64,000 nucleotides of DNA, taken from Cnuibacter physcomitrellae (GTDB lineage Bacteria; Actinomycetota; Actinomycetes; Actinomycetales; Microbacteriaceae). Below the pieces are notes generated by a model. It searched no databases. It was not told where the DNA came from and worked only from the letters and a program-made list of their open reading frames with translations. A program made the position numbers and the translations under genes. The DNA lies in contig NZ_BMHD01000001.1 in assembly GCF_014640535.1 (NCBI RefSeq), positions 2,420,214 to 2,484,213 of the forward strand, given 5' to 3'. Below, piece by piece: positions 24,963-33,797 of this stretch (its first letter is position 1; the number at the start of each line of letters is the position of its first letter).

Positions 24963-26315
24963 TCAGACGGGGGTGGACTCGGTGGTGAGGGGGTCGCGGG
25001 AGCGGGCGTCCGCGGAGGGGGAGCGGACGGGGATCAGCAGGAGGAGCCCGACGAGGAGCACGAGCACGATCCCGAGGATGCCCCAGTACTGCGTGCTCGA
25101 GCCGGCCGGCAGCACGGCGGTGGCGATGCTGATGGCCACCGCCCACATCGCCGGCGTGAGAAAGGTCGCGGCCTTCCCCGTCGTGGCGTAGAGGCCGAAG
25201 ATCTCGCCCTCCCGCCCTTCGGGGATCTGCCGGGCCAGGAACGAGCGGGATGCCGACTGCGCGGGCCCGACGAAGGCGCAGAGGGCGAGGCCGAAGATCC
25301 AGAAGGCGGTCTGGCCGCCGTCGTGGAAGACGAACACGAGCATCCCGAACAGCAGGAGGCCGACGAGCGAGCCCACCATCACGGGCTTGGCCCCGACGCG
25401 ATCGTCGACGAGGCCGACGAGGACCGTGGAGATCCCCGCCACGACGTTCGCCGCGATCGCGAACACGATGACCTCCCCCGAGGAGAACCCGAACGAACCC
25501 GCCGCGAGCACCCCTCCGAACGTGAACACCCCCGTCAGCCCATCGCGGAACACCGCGCTGGCGATGAGGAACAGCACCGTGTGGCGTCGCTCGCGCCAGA
25601 GCGCGCGCACGTCGCGGAAGAGCACCACGTACGACTGGAGGAACCCGATGCGCGGCGACGCGACGGCCGACGGCTCGTGGTACTCGGGGACGGCGAGCAG
25701 CACGGGCAGCGCGAACACCGCGTACCAGAGCGCGGCGACGAGCACGGTGGCGCGGATGGGGAGCCCGTCGGTGTCGGGGACGCCGAACAGCGCGCTCCCG
25801 CCGATCGGCTCGATGAACCCGAAGTAGACGATGAGCAGCAGGACGATGCCGCCCACATAGCCCATCCCCCATCCGAAGCCCGACACGCGTCCGATCGTGC
25901 GGGGAGTCGACACCTGCTGCAGCATCGCGTTGTAGTTCACGCTCGCGAACTCGAAGAACACCGTCCCCACCGCGAGCAGGACGAGCCCCAGCCAGAGGAA
26001 CTCCGGCGCCGGCTGCACGAAGAACATCAGCGCCGTCATGGCGACGACCACGTACGTGTTCACCGCGAGCCACAGCTTGCGGCGCCCTCCGCGATCCGAT
26101 CGCTGCCCGGTCACGGGCGCGAGCAGGGCGACCACCACACCCGCCCCGGCCATCACCCAGCCGAGCGCCGTCGAGCTCGCGCTGGTGTCGCCGAAGGACG
26201 ACGACGTGAGGTAGACGGTGAAGACGAACGTGGTGATGACCGCGTTGAAGGAGGCGGACGCCCAGTCCCAGAGCCCCCACGCGATGACGTGGCCCCGGGA
26301 GGTGGTGGCAGACAT
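24963..26315 (-). CDS. UMF1-type major facilitator transporter
   Basis: Twelve-helix MFS protein of the UMF1/Atg22-like family, 450 aa, in the cell membrane. The start AWGLWDWASASFNAVITTFV is the family signature, with the N-terminal domain Asp/Trp-rich first helix. A conserved QRSDRGGRRK loop links helices 2 and 3. Substrate is unknown; related proteins are annotated as efflux permeases. The ATG at 26315 is 6 nt after a TACTGT -10 box, so its mRNA is probably leaderless. A CCTCAC-N4-GTGAGG palindrome covers that box. Confidence 0.85.
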   Translation of the reverse strand: MSATTSRGHVIAWGLWDWASASFNAVITTFVFTVYLTSSSFGDTSASSTALGWVMAGAGVVVALLAPVTGQRSDRGGRRKLWLAVNTYVVVAMTALMFFVQPAPEFLWLGLVLLAVGTVFFEFASVNYNAMLQQVSTPRTIGRVSGFGWGMGYVGGIVLLLIVYFGFIEPIGGSALFGVPDTDGLPIRATVLVAALWYAVFALPVLLAVPEYHEPSAVASPRIGFLQSYVVLFRDVRALWRERRHTVLFLIASAVFRDGLTGVFTFGGVLAAGSFGFSSGEVIVFAIAANVVAGISTVLVGLVDDRVGAKPVMVGSLVGLLLFGMLVFVFHDGGQTAFWIFGLALCAFVGPAQSASRSFLARQIPEGREGEIFGLYATTGKAATFLTPAMWAVAISIATAVLPAGSSTQYWGILGIVLVLLVGLLLLIPVRSPSADARSRDPLTTESTPV

Positions 26316-26317
26316 GT

Positions 26318-26333
26318 CCTCACAGTAGTGAGG
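26318..26333. promoter_or_regulatory. Palindrome over the UMF1 promoter -10
   Basis: CCTCAC-AGTA-GTGAGG, perfect 6-bp arms, with the minus-strand -10 TACTGT (26327-26322) inside it. A protein bound here would block the leaderless promoter of the transporter. Confidence 0.45.
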
Positions 26334-26393
26334 CCCGGTGAACGGACGGTAGCGACTCGTGCGCAACCCCCTGCCGGATGCGGACGGTCGGCC

Positions 26394-26399
26394 TAGCGT
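26394..26399 (+). promoter_or_regulatory. -10 element of a leaderless SDR transcript
   Basis: TAGCGT, 7 nt before ATG 26407; no ribosome-binding site. Supports the start used for the SDR gene. Confidence 0.5.
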
Positions 26400-26406
26400 G
26401 GGGCGC

Positions 26407-27354
26407 ATGAGCACAGCGGATGCGGTCGCGGGCCGGACGATCGTGATCACCGGCGCCTCCAGCGGGTTCGGAAGGGGCTCGGCGGTCGAGCTCGCGGCCC
26501 GAGGCGCACAGGTCGTGGTCGCCGCCCGGCGCGGCGACGCCCTCGAGGCCCTCGTCGCCGGGATCGAGGCCGACGGCGGATCCGCCGAGGCCGTCCACGC
26601 CGACGTGAGTCGGCGGGAGGACGTCGAGCGGATCGCCGCGAGCGCGGAACGCCGCTTCGGCGACATCGACGTGTGGATCAACAACGCGGGTGTCGGCGGA
26701 CTCGGCCTGTTCTGGGAGATCCCCGTCGAGGACCAGGCGCGGATCGTCGACGTGAACCTCAAGGGGGTCCTCTACGGCTCGCACGTGGCGCTCCAGCGGT
26801 TCACCGCCCGGGGTCGAGGCGTGCTCGTCAACGTGGGCTCCGTCGACAGCGAGGTCCCGCTCGCCTACCAGTCCACCTACGCGGCGACGAAGGCGGCGGT
26901 GCTCAGTCTCGGGCGCTCGCTCGAGGAGGAGCTGCGCCTCGCCGGACTCGACGAGGTGAAGGTGGCCACCGTGATGCCCTACGCGATCGACACCCCGTGG
27001 TGGACGCACGCCGCCAACTACACGGGCCACGCACCGCGGATGGCCATGATGGACGACCCGCAGCTCGTCGTCGACGAGATCGTGAAGGCGTGCACTCGTC
27101 CGAGGACGCAGATGCCGGTCGGGCCGAAGGCGCGCGGCGCCACCGCCTCGCACCGCTTCCTGCCCGGCGCCACCGAGCGCCTCACCGGGCAGCTGGTGGA
27201 GAGGGAGGTGGAGCGGGCATCCGCCTCCCCGACCGGGCCGGGTGCGATCTACGAGCCGATGGCCGGCACCCTGGGCGTCGACGGCGGCATCCGCGCTCGC
27301 ATGCGAGCCGAGGATGCGTCGGAGGCGGGGAGGTCGCCGGCGGCCTCCGAGTGA
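26407..27354 (+). CDS. Short-chain dehydrogenase/reductase
   Basis: SDR oxidoreductase, 315 aa, longer than the classical 250 because of a C-terminal extension. TGASSGFGRG begins at about residue 14, WINNAGVGG is the NNAG motif, and YAATKAA supplies Tyr and Lys. Residues 30-50 (VVVAARRGDAL) with Arg-Arg suggest NADP(H) preference. The last 80 residues lack the usual glycine-rich end and carry basic and Pro-rich stretches, as in membrane-associated SDR enzymes of actinobacteria. Substrate unknown. Divergent from the UMF1 transporter. Confidence 0.83.
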   Translation: MSTADAVAGRTIVITGASSGFGRGSAVELAARGAQVVVAARRGDALEALVAGIEADGGSAEAVHADVSRREDVERIAASAERRFGDIDVWINNAGVGGLGLFWEIPVEDQARIVDVNLKGVLYGSHVALQRFTARGRGVLVNVGSVDSEVPLAYQSTYAATKAAVLSLGRSLEEELRLAGLDEVKVATVMPYAIDTPWWTHAANYTGHAPRMAMMDDPQLVVDEIVKACTRPRTQMPVGPKARGATASHRFLPGATERLTGQLVEREVERASASPTGPGAIYEPMAGTLGVDGGIRARMRAEDASEAGRSPAASE

Positions 27355-27375
27355 GGCCGTCCGGGTCCAGACCCC

Positions 27376-27406
27376 GGGTGGAGCCGAACGGGTCGCGGCT
27401 CCACCC
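27376..27406. terminator. Hairpin after the SDR gene
   Basis: GGGTGGAGCC (27376-27385) and GGCTCCACCC (27397-27406), a perfect 10-bp stem with an 11-nt loop, 22 nt downstream of the SDR stop. Confidence 0.6.
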
Positions 27407-27514
27407 GGCTGGAACCCGGGTCTCCACCAGGCTGGCGGGGCGGAGACCGCATCGATCTCACCCGTCCGGATGAGCTTCTTGACACCTGGGGGTGAATTCC
27501 CGCCCTCGCCCGAC

Positions 27515-27520
27515 CATGAT
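27515..27520 (+). promoter_or_regulatory. -10 element of a leaderless LuxR-type regulator transcript
   Basis: CATGAT, one base from TATGAT, 6 nt before GTG 27527. Decides for the GTG over the upstream in-frame ATG at 27472. Confidence 0.45.
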
Positions 27521-27526
27521 GGGAGG

Positions 27527-28804
27527 GTGACGGACGGGGATGACGAGGATGCGCGCAGCGTCATCGACGAGCTCGCGACGCTCACCCAGCGGGCCGTCGA
27601 GCTGAGGCGCTCCGGGCGCTTCGCGGCCTCCGTCGACCAGGTGCGGGCGTGCCACCGCCTCCTCGAGGGCGTCGACGCCGACGAGGTCCGCTCGATGGAG
27701 GCGGCCTTGGTCGACCTCCGGCGCGAGTGGGCGATCTCGCTGTCGCTCGCGGGCGACGACATCGCGGGCCTCCGGGCCTGGGAACGCGTCTGGGACACGG
27801 CTCAGGCGACCGGACGCGAGGTCGAGTCGGTGCTGGCCGCGGCCACTGTCGCCTACATCCACGCCGTGCACGGAGACAGGCGGTACGCGGGGCTCTGGGT
27901 CGGTCGGGCCGACGCCATCGCCGACCATCCGCTGGCGACCGCGGCGCGCGCGATGCTCGCGATCGACTGCCTCGACCTCGACGAGGCCCAGCGCCTCGCC
28001 GACGCGGCCCAGCCTCTCGACGGGACGGAGGCCTGGGCCGTCCTGGTGTGGCTCGACGCCCGCATCGCCTCCCTGACGGGCTCGACGCGAGCCGCGATGA
28101 CGCGGCTGCGCGCCACCTGCCTCGCGCACTACCCGAAGCAGTGGGAGAGCGGGCTCAACTGGTACGTCATCGCCCTGGCCACGCACCGCCTCACGCGCGA
28201 GGACCGCGGCGCCACCACCCTGCGGCTCGACGTGGGCCGTGCCGGGGAGATCGCCGTCGAGACGAACCATGTCGACGCGGCTCTCGCTGCGGTGGAGAAG
28301 GGCGATCCCGCGGCCGCACGTGCGTTGACGGGTCCGCTGCTGAACGACCCGGATCTCAGCATCCGCGCCCGGGTGCTGATCGAGCTGCTGCACGCCTCGG
28401 TGGCCGAGGACGCGGCCGAGGCGGAGGTCCTCGTCGAGGCGGCGCTCGAGACGATCTCGCGCGAGCAGATCTACACCGCGCTGCTCGACGTGCCGGTCGC
28501 CGGGTTCGAGCCCGCGATCGTCAGGCGCGCGGCCACCGACGACCGCCTCGCGAGACTGCTGCCGCGCATCCTGGGCGAGGCGTCGGATGAGCTCCCCGCT
28601 CTCACGCGGCGCGAGAGGACCGTCTGGTGGTACCTCGCGGAGGGTCTGAACCTCAACCAGATCGCGGCCGCGGAGTTCCTCTCCCCCAACACGGTGAAGA
28701 CGCACGTGCGCTCGCTCTACCGGAAGCTCGACGTGAACACCCGCGCGGCCGCGGTCGAGCTGGCCCGCACGCACCCGAACGGGCCCCTGCCTCCCACGTC
28801 CTGA
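27527..28804 (+). CDS. LuxR-type DNA-binding regulator with helical N-terminus
   Basis: Transcription factor, 425 aa. Residues 355-420 form a LuxR helix-turn-helix (LTRRERTVWWYLAEGLNLNQ, then FLSPNTVKTHVRSLYRKL). The first 340 residues are Ala/Leu/Arg-rich repeated helices resembling TPR-like sensor or scaffold regions; no receiver, PAS or ATPase motif is seen. An ATG 55 nt upstream is also in frame, but the GTG at 27527 has a -10 box at leaderless spacing. The neighbouring Na+/H+ antiporter lies 46 nt downstream with its own -10 box. Effector and targets unknown. Confidence 0.8.
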   Translation: MTDGDDEDARSVIDELATLTQRAVELRRSGRFAASVDQVRACHRLLEGVDADEVRSMEAALVDLRREWAISLSLAGDDIAGLRAWERVWDTAQATGREVESVLAAATVAYIHAVHGDRRYAGLWVGRADAIADHPLATAARAMLAIDCLDLDEAQRLADAAQPLDGTEAWAVLVWLDARIASLTGSTRAAMTRLRATCLAHYPKQWESGLNWYVIALATHRLTREDRGATTLRLDVGRAGEIAVETNHVDAALAAVEKGDPAAARALTGPLLNDPDLSIRARVLIELLHASVAEDAAEAEVLVEAALETISREQIYTALLDVPVAGFEPAIVRRAATDDRLARLLPRILGEASDELPALTRRERTVWWYLAEGLNLNQIAAAEFLSPNTVKTHVRSLYRKLDVNTRAAAVELARTHPNGPLPPTS

Positions 28805-28818
28805 CCCGCGCGGCCACC

Positions 28819-28835
28819 GGTGCAGTCTCTGCACC
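28819..28835. promoter_or_regulatory. Palindrome between the LuxR gene and the CPA1 antiporter
   Basis: GGTGCAG-TCT-CTGCACC, perfect 7-bp arms, 2 nt before the -10 of the antiporter gene. It could be the terminator of the upstream gene or an operator for the downstream one. Confidence 0.45.
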
Positions 28836-28837
28836 TT

Positions 28838-28843
28838 TAGGCT
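28838..28843 (+). promoter_or_regulatory. -10 element of a leaderless antiporter transcript
   Basis: TAGGCT, 7 nt before ATG 28851; no separate SD. Confidence 0.45.
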
Positions 28844-28850
28844 TGAGGGG

Positions 28851-30575
28851 ATGGAGTTGGGCGTCTACGCGGTCCTCGCCGTCGCGGTGATCGTCGCGGT
28901 GGCCGCCTTCGCGAGGAAGCTCGGCATCGCCGCCCCCATCATCCTCGTGGTCGTCGGCGTGGGGCTGTCGTACCTGCCGGGTGTGCCCGACGTCGAGGTG
29001 CCGCACGAGATCATCCTCGACGGACTGCTGCCGCCCATCCTCTACGCGGCCGCCGTGAGCGTGCCGATCATGGACTTCCGTCGCAACCTCGCGCCGATCG
29101 CCAGCCTCTCGGTGCTCCTCGTGGTGGTCACCGCCTTCGCGACGGGGTTCCTCCTCTTCGAGCTGCTCCCCGACCTCGACTTCGCCGCTGCGGTGGCGCT
29201 GGGCGCGATCATCAGCCCGCCGGATGCGGTGGCCGCCACCTCGATCGGACGACGGCTGGGCCTGCCCCCGCGACTGCTCACCGTGCTCGAGGGCGAGGGA
29301 CTCGTCAACGACGCGACCGCCCTGGTGCTGCTGCGGTCGGCCGTCGCCGCCTCGGCCGGCCTGCTCGCCTCGCCCTGGGCCGGCGTGGGCGACTTCTTCT
29401 ACGCGGTGATCGCCGCCGTGGTGATCGGCCTGCTCGCCGGGATCGTCACGGTGTTCGTGCGCTCGAAGCTCGACGACCCGGTGCTCGACACCGCGCTCTC
29501 GCTGGCCGTGCCGTTCGTCGCGTTCATGCCCGCGGAGGCGCTGGGCGCATCCGGCGTGCTCGCCGTCGTGGTCGCCGGGCTCTACACGGGGCACGCCGCC
29601 CCGTCGCGGTTCTCCCCGCAGTCGAGGATCAGCGACCGCATCAACTGGCGCACGATCCAGTTCCTGCTCGAGAACGGCGTGTTCCTGCTCATCGGGCTCG
29701 AGATCCGCACCCTGGTCGAGGACGTCGACGACTCGGTGCTGAGCGTGGGGGCGTCCGTGGGCATCGGCCTGATCGCGACGCTCGCGCTCATCCTGCTGCG
29801 GTACCTGTGGATCGGGCCGCTCGTCTTCGGGCTGCGTCAACGGGAACGGCGGGCGGAGAGACGGACCTACCGGTCGCTGCTCGCGCTCTACTACTACCGG
29901 ACGCATCCGGTGACGACGAAGCGCCAGGCCCGCGTCCGCGACCGGCTGGAGCACGACTACGAGCGCCGCCGCGCCGACCTCGAGCAGCAGCGCCAGGAGG
30001 GCATCGACTGGCGCGGCGGCGTGGTGCTCGGCTGGTCCGGGATGCGCGGGGTGGTCACGCTCGCGGCGGCGCAGTCGCTGCCCGACACCACGCCGTACCG
30101 GCCGCAGCTCATCCTGATCGCGTTCACCGTCGCGGTCGCGAGCATCGTGCTGCAGGGCGGCACCCTGCCCGCGCTCATCCGCCTCCTCAAGGTGCAGGGG
30201 GTCGACGCTCGGGAGGACCGGAAGGAGCTCGCGTCCCTGCTCGAGACGATCAGCGGGGCCGGTCTCGATGCTCTCGACGACCACGTGTCCGAGTCCGGCG
30301 ACGAGGTGGACCCCGACGTCGTCGAACGGGCACGGCAGACGACGTTCCTCCGCACCGAGGCGGCGTGGGAGCGAGCGGGCCGCCGGGAGCTGCAGGATCA
30401 GACGCCGCACCGGCAGTTCCGCGAGCTGCGCCTGCTCATCGTCGCCGCCGAGCGCGAGAAGATGCTCGAGCTGCGGTCGCTCGGCAGCTACTCCTCGCGC
30501 GTGCTCGCCGAGGCGCAGTCGCTGCTCGACCAGGAGGAGACGCGGCTGCGCCGCCGCCCGGGCGGAGGGCACTGA
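28851..30575 (+). CDS. CPA1-family Na+/H+ antiporter (NhaP-like)
   Basis: Monovalent cation/proton antiporter of the CPA1 family, 574 aa. About 12 membrane helices fill residues 1-400. Key features are AIISPPDAVAATSIGRRLGL, with the conserved ISPPDA element, and EGEGLVNDATALVLLR, with the Asn-Asp pair of the transport site. A charged linker (about 325-385, YRTHPVTTKRQARVRDRLEH) interrupts the last helices. The final 130 residues are a cytoplasmic regulatory tail. A second Na+/H+ system (Mrp) lies 10 kb away, so the cell has two distinct exchangers in one region. Confidence 0.9.
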   Translation: MELGVYAVLAVAVIVAVAAFARKLGIAAPIILVVVGVGLSYLPGVPDVEVPHEIILDGLLPPILYAAAVSVPIMDFRRNLAPIASLSVLLVVVTAFATGFLLFELLPDLDFAAAVALGAIISPPDAVAATSIGRRLGLPPRLLTVLEGEGLVNDATALVLLRSAVAASAGLLASPWAGVGDFFYAVIAAVVIGLLAGIVTVFVRSKLDDPVLDTALSLAVPFVAFMPAEALGASGVLAVVVAGLYTGHAAPSRFSPQSRISDRINWRTIQFLLENGVFLLIGLEIRTLVEDVDDSVLSVGASVGIGLIATLALILLRYLWIGPLVFGLRQRERRAERRTYRSLLALYYYRTHPVTTKRQARVRDRLEHDYERRRADLEQQRQEGIDWRGGVVLGWSGMRGVVTLAAAQSLPDTTPYRPQLILIAFTVAVASIVLQGGTLPALIRLLKVQGVDAREDRKELASLLETISGAGLDALDDHVSESGDEVDPDVVERARQTTFLRTEAAWERAGRRELQDQTPHRQFRELRLLIVAAEREKMLELRSLGSYSSRVLAEAQSLLDQEETRLRRRPGGGH

Positions 30576-30591
30576 GCCTCGGATCGTCGGG

Positions 30592-31959
30592 TCAGTTCTC
30601 GAAGGAGCCCGTCGACGCCTTGAGCTCGGCCACGGTGGTGGCGCTCAGCCGGCGCCCGCGAGTCTCCCCGACGACCAGCACCGACACGATCCCGAGGATG
30701 CAGGCGGCGATGATGAACACCGACACCAGCCAGGTGGATCCGCCCGCTGCGGCAACCAGGGCGACGGCGATCAGCGGCGTCGTGCCGGCGGTCAGCGCCC
30801 CGGCCAACTCCCTCGAGAAGGCGAGGCCGGTGAAGCGGGACCGGCCGGTGAACAGCTCCGCGAAGTAGGCGGCCTGCGGTCCGAACATGGCTCCGATCCC
30901 GATGCCCAGGCTCAGCACGATGGCGATCGTGATCGGGAGAGGAGCCCGGCCGCCTTCGATGAGCCAGAAGTAGGGGAACGCGAACAGCGCCGAGAAGACC
31001 ATGCCGATCAGCATCACCGGGCGTCGGCCGATCCGATCGGAGAGCAGTCCGAACAGCGGCAGGCAGATCATCGTCACCGCCGTGCCGAGCGTGGTCGCCT
31101 GCGGACCGACGGTGTTGGCGAGCTGGAGGTTGCCCGCGATGTACGCGGTGATGAAGGCGAGGTTGATCGACGAGACCACGTTCTGCGGGGTCTGCGCCAG
31201 CACGAGCGAGAGCATGCCGCGCTTCTCGTTCGCGAACGCATCGCGCACCGGAGTGGGCTTGTGCTCCTCCGCCGCGACCTCCTCGAACACGGGCGTCTCC
31301 GCCAGACGCAGGCGGATCACCAGGGCCACGATGATCACCACGACGCTGAGCAGGAACGGGATCCGCCAGCCCCAGGCGAGGAACTGGTCCTCCGGGAGCT
31401 GGGTGACGATCGCGAACACCCCGGATGCCAGGAGGAGCCCGAGGTAGACCCCGGCCGACGGCCACGACCCGTGCAGCCCTCGGCGGCGCGGGTTCGAGTT
31501 CTCGACGGCGAAGATCGCCGCCCCGCCGAACTCCGCCCCGGCGCCGATGCCCTGCACGAGCCGGAGGACGATGAGGATGACGGGAGCCCAGATCCCGACC
31601 TGATCGTAGGTGGGGACCAGACCCATCAGGATCGTCGCGCCGCCCATGATGAGCAGCGTCAGGATCAGGATCCGCTTCCGGCCCAGCAGATCGCCCAGTC
31701 GCCCGAAGATGAGACCGCCGAGCGGCCGGATGAAGTATCCGAGCGCGAAGGTCGCGAAGGCCGCCAGGGTGGCGACCGTCGCATCCGTGTTGACGAACAC
31801 GATCCGGTTGAAGACGAGGGCAGCGGCGGTGCCGTAGAGGTAGAAGTCATACCACTCGAGAGCGGAGCCCACGAGTGTGGCGGCTCCGACTCCGAGGGTG
31901 GAGTTCCTGCGGGGCAGGGCCGTCGCGGGGGCCCCGGGGGTGCTGTTGGGTCGAGACAT
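30592..31959 (-). CDS. MHS-family major facilitator transporter
   Basis: Proton-coupled solute importer of the metabolite:H+ symporter branch (ShiA/ProP/KgtP-like), 455 aa, 12 helices. Family marks are GSALEWYDFYLYGTAAALVF in helix 1, GGLIFGRLGDLLGRKRIL in loop 2-3, and GIGAGAEFGGAAIF. Substrate is not fixed by sequence; dicarboxylates, aromatics and betaines are usual. GGAGG lies 6 nt before the ATG. It is divergent from an FCD-type GntR regulator across a perfect palindrome, so that regulator probably controls it. Confidence 0.9.
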   Translation of the reverse strand: MSRPNSTPGAPATALPRRNSTLGVGAATLVGSALEWYDFYLYGTAAALVFNRIVFVNTDATVATLAAFATFALGYFIRPLGGLIFGRLGDLLGRKRILILTLLIMGGATILMGLVPTYDQVGIWAPVILIVLRLVQGIGAGAEFGGAAIFAVENSNPRRRGLHGSWPSAGVYLGLLLASGVFAIVTQLPEDQFLAWGWRIPFLLSVVVIIVALVIRLRLAETPVFEEVAAEEHKPTPVRDAFANEKRGMLSLVLAQTPQNVVSSINLAFITAYIAGNLQLANTVGPQATTLGTAVTMICLPLFGLLSDRIGRRPVMLIGMVFSALFAFPYFWLIEGGRAPLPITIAIVLSLGIGIGAMFGPQAAYFAELFTGRSRFTGLAFSRELAGALTAGTTPLIAVALVAAAGGSTWLVSVFIIAACILGIVSVLVVGETRGRRLSATTVAELKASTGSFEN

Positions 31960-31983
31960 CGTCGTCCTCCTTCGGTGATCGTC

Positions 31984-31997
31984 GATCCTATAGGATC
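31984..31997. promoter_or_regulatory. Perfect palindrome, candidate GntR/FCD operator
   Basis: GATCCTATAGGATC lies in the 68-bp gap between the divergent MHS transporter and GntR genes, just upstream of a TATGAT -10 (31998-32003) for the regulator. AT-rich 14-bp palindromes are typical FCD-group operators. Confidence 0.7.
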
Positions 31998-32027
31998 TAT
32001 GATCAGCGGCAAGAGTAGCATGAACGC

Positions 32028-32705
32028 ATGTCGGCAGAGACCCACGCACTGCCGCCGCGGAGGGCCCTCGCCGACGACGTCTACGACGCCGTGCTCGGCA
32101 TGCTGATGGACCAGACCATCGAGCCCGGGAGTCGCGTGAGCATAGACGGGATCGCCCGTCAGCTCGACGTGTCGCCCACTCCGATGAGGGAGGCGCTCGT
32201 GCGGCTGGAGAGCGAGGGACTCGTGGTCTACTCCGCCCGCAAGGGATACCGGGCCGCCGAGCTCCTCGACGCCTCCGAGCTCCGCCAGCTGTTCGAGGTG
32301 CGGATGCTCCTGGAGCCGCCGGCCGCGGCGCTCGCCGCGTCGCGCATCGGGCCGGACCAGCTCGCCGCCCTCCAGTCGCTGGTCGACACCGCCGACGACG
32401 GCACGGACGACGCGCACTACGCCGGGTACCGCTCCTTCGCCGAGCGGGACGCCGCGTTCCACCGCCTGATCGTCGAGAGCGCGGGCAACGACATGCTGAC
32501 GGAGTCGGTCGTGCGGCTCCGTGCGCACACCCATCTGTACCGCCTCTACTTCCACCACGGCATCGCGGCCGACACCGCCGAGGAGCACGACGCCGTGCTC
32601 GCCGCCCTCCGAGAGCACGACGCGCAGGCCGCGGAGGCCGCGATGGCCGCGCACATCGAACGCTCCTACCGGCGACTCGCGGAGCACGTGCCCCCGGAGT
32701 CCTGA
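32028..32705 (+). CDS. GntR-family regulator, FCD (FadR-type) group
   Basis: Ligand-responsive repressor, 225 aa. The winged helix is at residues 12-78 (RQLDVSPTPMREALVRLESE). The FCD ligand domain follows, with an Asp/His metal set suggested by RDAAFHRLIVESAGN and LHxxx-like EEHDAVLAAL. It is transcribed away from the MHS transporter and probably represses it through the palindrome at 31984-31997. The inducer is likely the transporter substrate. Confidence 0.88.
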   Translation: MSAETHALPPRRALADDVYDAVLGMLMDQTIEPGSRVSIDGIARQLDVSPTPMREALVRLESEGLVVYSARKGYRAAELLDASELRQLFEVRMLLEPPAAALAASRIGPDQLAALQSLVDTADDGTDDAHYAGYRSFAERDAAFHRLIVESAGNDMLTESVVRLRAHTHLYRLYFHHGIAADTAEEHDAVLAALREHDAQAAEAAMAAHIERSYRRLAEHVPPES

Positions 32706-32732
32706 CGAGCGGGCAGGGTGCGCGGGCCGAGG

Positions 32733-32816
32733 TGATGCGGGTTCCGCCCTCCCTGCGCGTGCTCGACCCCGCAGAGCGGCGTCACCGCGCGCAGAGGGGG
32801 CGCAACCCGCATCACC
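32733..32816. terminator. Long hairpin between gntR and crcB
   Basis: Arms of 28 nt (32733-32760 and 32789-32816) pair except for one C-C and one C-A mismatch and one G-T wobble, with a 28-nt loop. The flanking genes converge. Confidence 0.6.
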
Positions 32817-32826
32817 GGGCGCAGTG

Positions 32827-33204
32827 TCAGAGGCTCGAGCCGAGGAGGTAGCCGGCGAGGGCGAGCGCGACCGAGGCGGCGAGCATCCCGACGCCGTTCG
32901 CGAGGGCGGCACCCCAGCGGCGCTGCTGCGCCAGACGCACCGTCTCGAGGCTCGCCGTGCTGAACGTGGTGTACCCGCCGAGGAAGCCGGTGCCGAGGAC
33001 GAGCCGCCAGTCGTCGCTCACGAGGTGCGAGAGGGCGAGCCCCGTGACGACCCCGAGCAGGAGGGACCCGGAGAGGTTGATGAGGGTGGTGCCCACCGGG
33101 TAGCTCGTCCGCACCAGCGACTTGACCGCGCCGTCGAGCACGAAGCGGGCGGCCGCTCCGACGCCGCCGGCGAGCGAGAGGAGCACGAACAGGAGGGGGG
33201 TCAT
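32827..33204 (-). CDS. crcB: CrcB/Fluc fluoride channel subunit
   Basis: Membrane fluoride exporter subunit, 125 aa, four helices. GGVGAAARFVLDG and the conserved GTLxxNxxG-like VGTTLINLSGSLLLG lie in the first half, and GFLGGYTTFSTASLE in the second. Fluc channels are dual-topology dimers; many actinobacteria encode two subunits in tandem, as here. The ATG at 33204 overlaps the stop of the upstream crcB in ATGA. No fluoride riboswitch was recognised upstream. Confidence 0.93.
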   Translation of the reverse strand: MTPLLFVLLSLAGGVGAAARFVLDGAVKSLVRTSYPVGTTLINLSGSLLLGVVTGLALSHLVSDDWRLVLGTGFLGGYTTFSTASLETVRLAQQRRWGAALANGVGMLAASVALALAGYLLGSSL

Positions 33205-33788
33205 GCCGCTCCCGTCCTCGGGCGGCGGGGCGAGGCCAGGGCGATCCCGGCGAGGGTCGCGCCGGCGCCCAGCACCACCGTCGCGAGAGCGTAGACGACG
33301 CCGAGCCACGCCTCCGGGCCGGTGAGCAGCACCGCACTGTCGGCGGCCAGCGCGCTGTAGGTGGTGAATCCGCCGAGCAGGCCGGTCCCCAGTCCGAGCC
33401 GGAGGAGCCGCCGACGACCGGTGTCGGGCCCGCGCCTCGACAGCGCCTCCAGGAGGAAGCCGAGCACGAACGCGCCGACGAGGTTGATCCCGAAGATCGC
33501 GAGCGGGAAGCCGCCCACGATGGGGACCGCGAGGCTGATCGCCTCCCGGAGCCCAGTCCCGAGCGCGCCTCCCAGCGCCACGAGCAGGATGAGCGCCGGG
33601 CGCAGGTGCACTCCCCGCGGCGGTCGCAGCGACCGCGGCTCCACGAGGTCGGCGTCGACCGGCAGCTCGCGCCGCTCCTCCCCCTGCTGCGGATGCGCGC
33701 CGCCGGACTGCGGAGGCGCGCCGCCGGGCGAGGAGGGGTCGCCCGGGGGGCGGGGGTCCTCGTCGGGTCGGCGGCGCGCATCCGTCAC
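33201..33788 (-). CDS. crcB: CrcB/Fluc fluoride channel subunit with N-terminal extension
   Basis: Second fluoride channel subunit, 195 aa. Residues 1-65 are a Pro/Gly/Arg-rich extension, probably disordered, that normal 120-130-residue CrcB lacks. The four-helix channel follows with GGALGTGLREAIS, FGINLVGAFVLGFL and GLLGGFTTYSALAADS. The ATG at 33788 is the first start; an internal start could remove the extension. It lies 9 nt after the CopC-like gene, so it may be read from that operon. Confidence 0.9.
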   Translation of the reverse strand: MTDARRRPDEDPRPPGDPSSPGGAPPQSGGAHPQQGEERRELPVDADLVEPRSLRPPRGVHLRPALILLVALGGALGTGLREAISLAVPIVGGFPLAIFGINLVGAFVLGFLLEALSRRGPDTGRRRLLRLGLGTGLLGGFTTYSALAADSAVLLTGPEAWLGVVYALATVVLGAGATLAGIALASPRRPRTGAA

Positions 33789-33797
33789 GGTCGGATC

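Noticed and set aside
27472-27526. Upstream ATG as start of the LuxR-type gene, with TTGACA nearby
   Set aside because: No ribosome site at 27472, and the TTGACA has no -10 at usable spacing; the GTG at 27527 has a -10 at leaderless distance.
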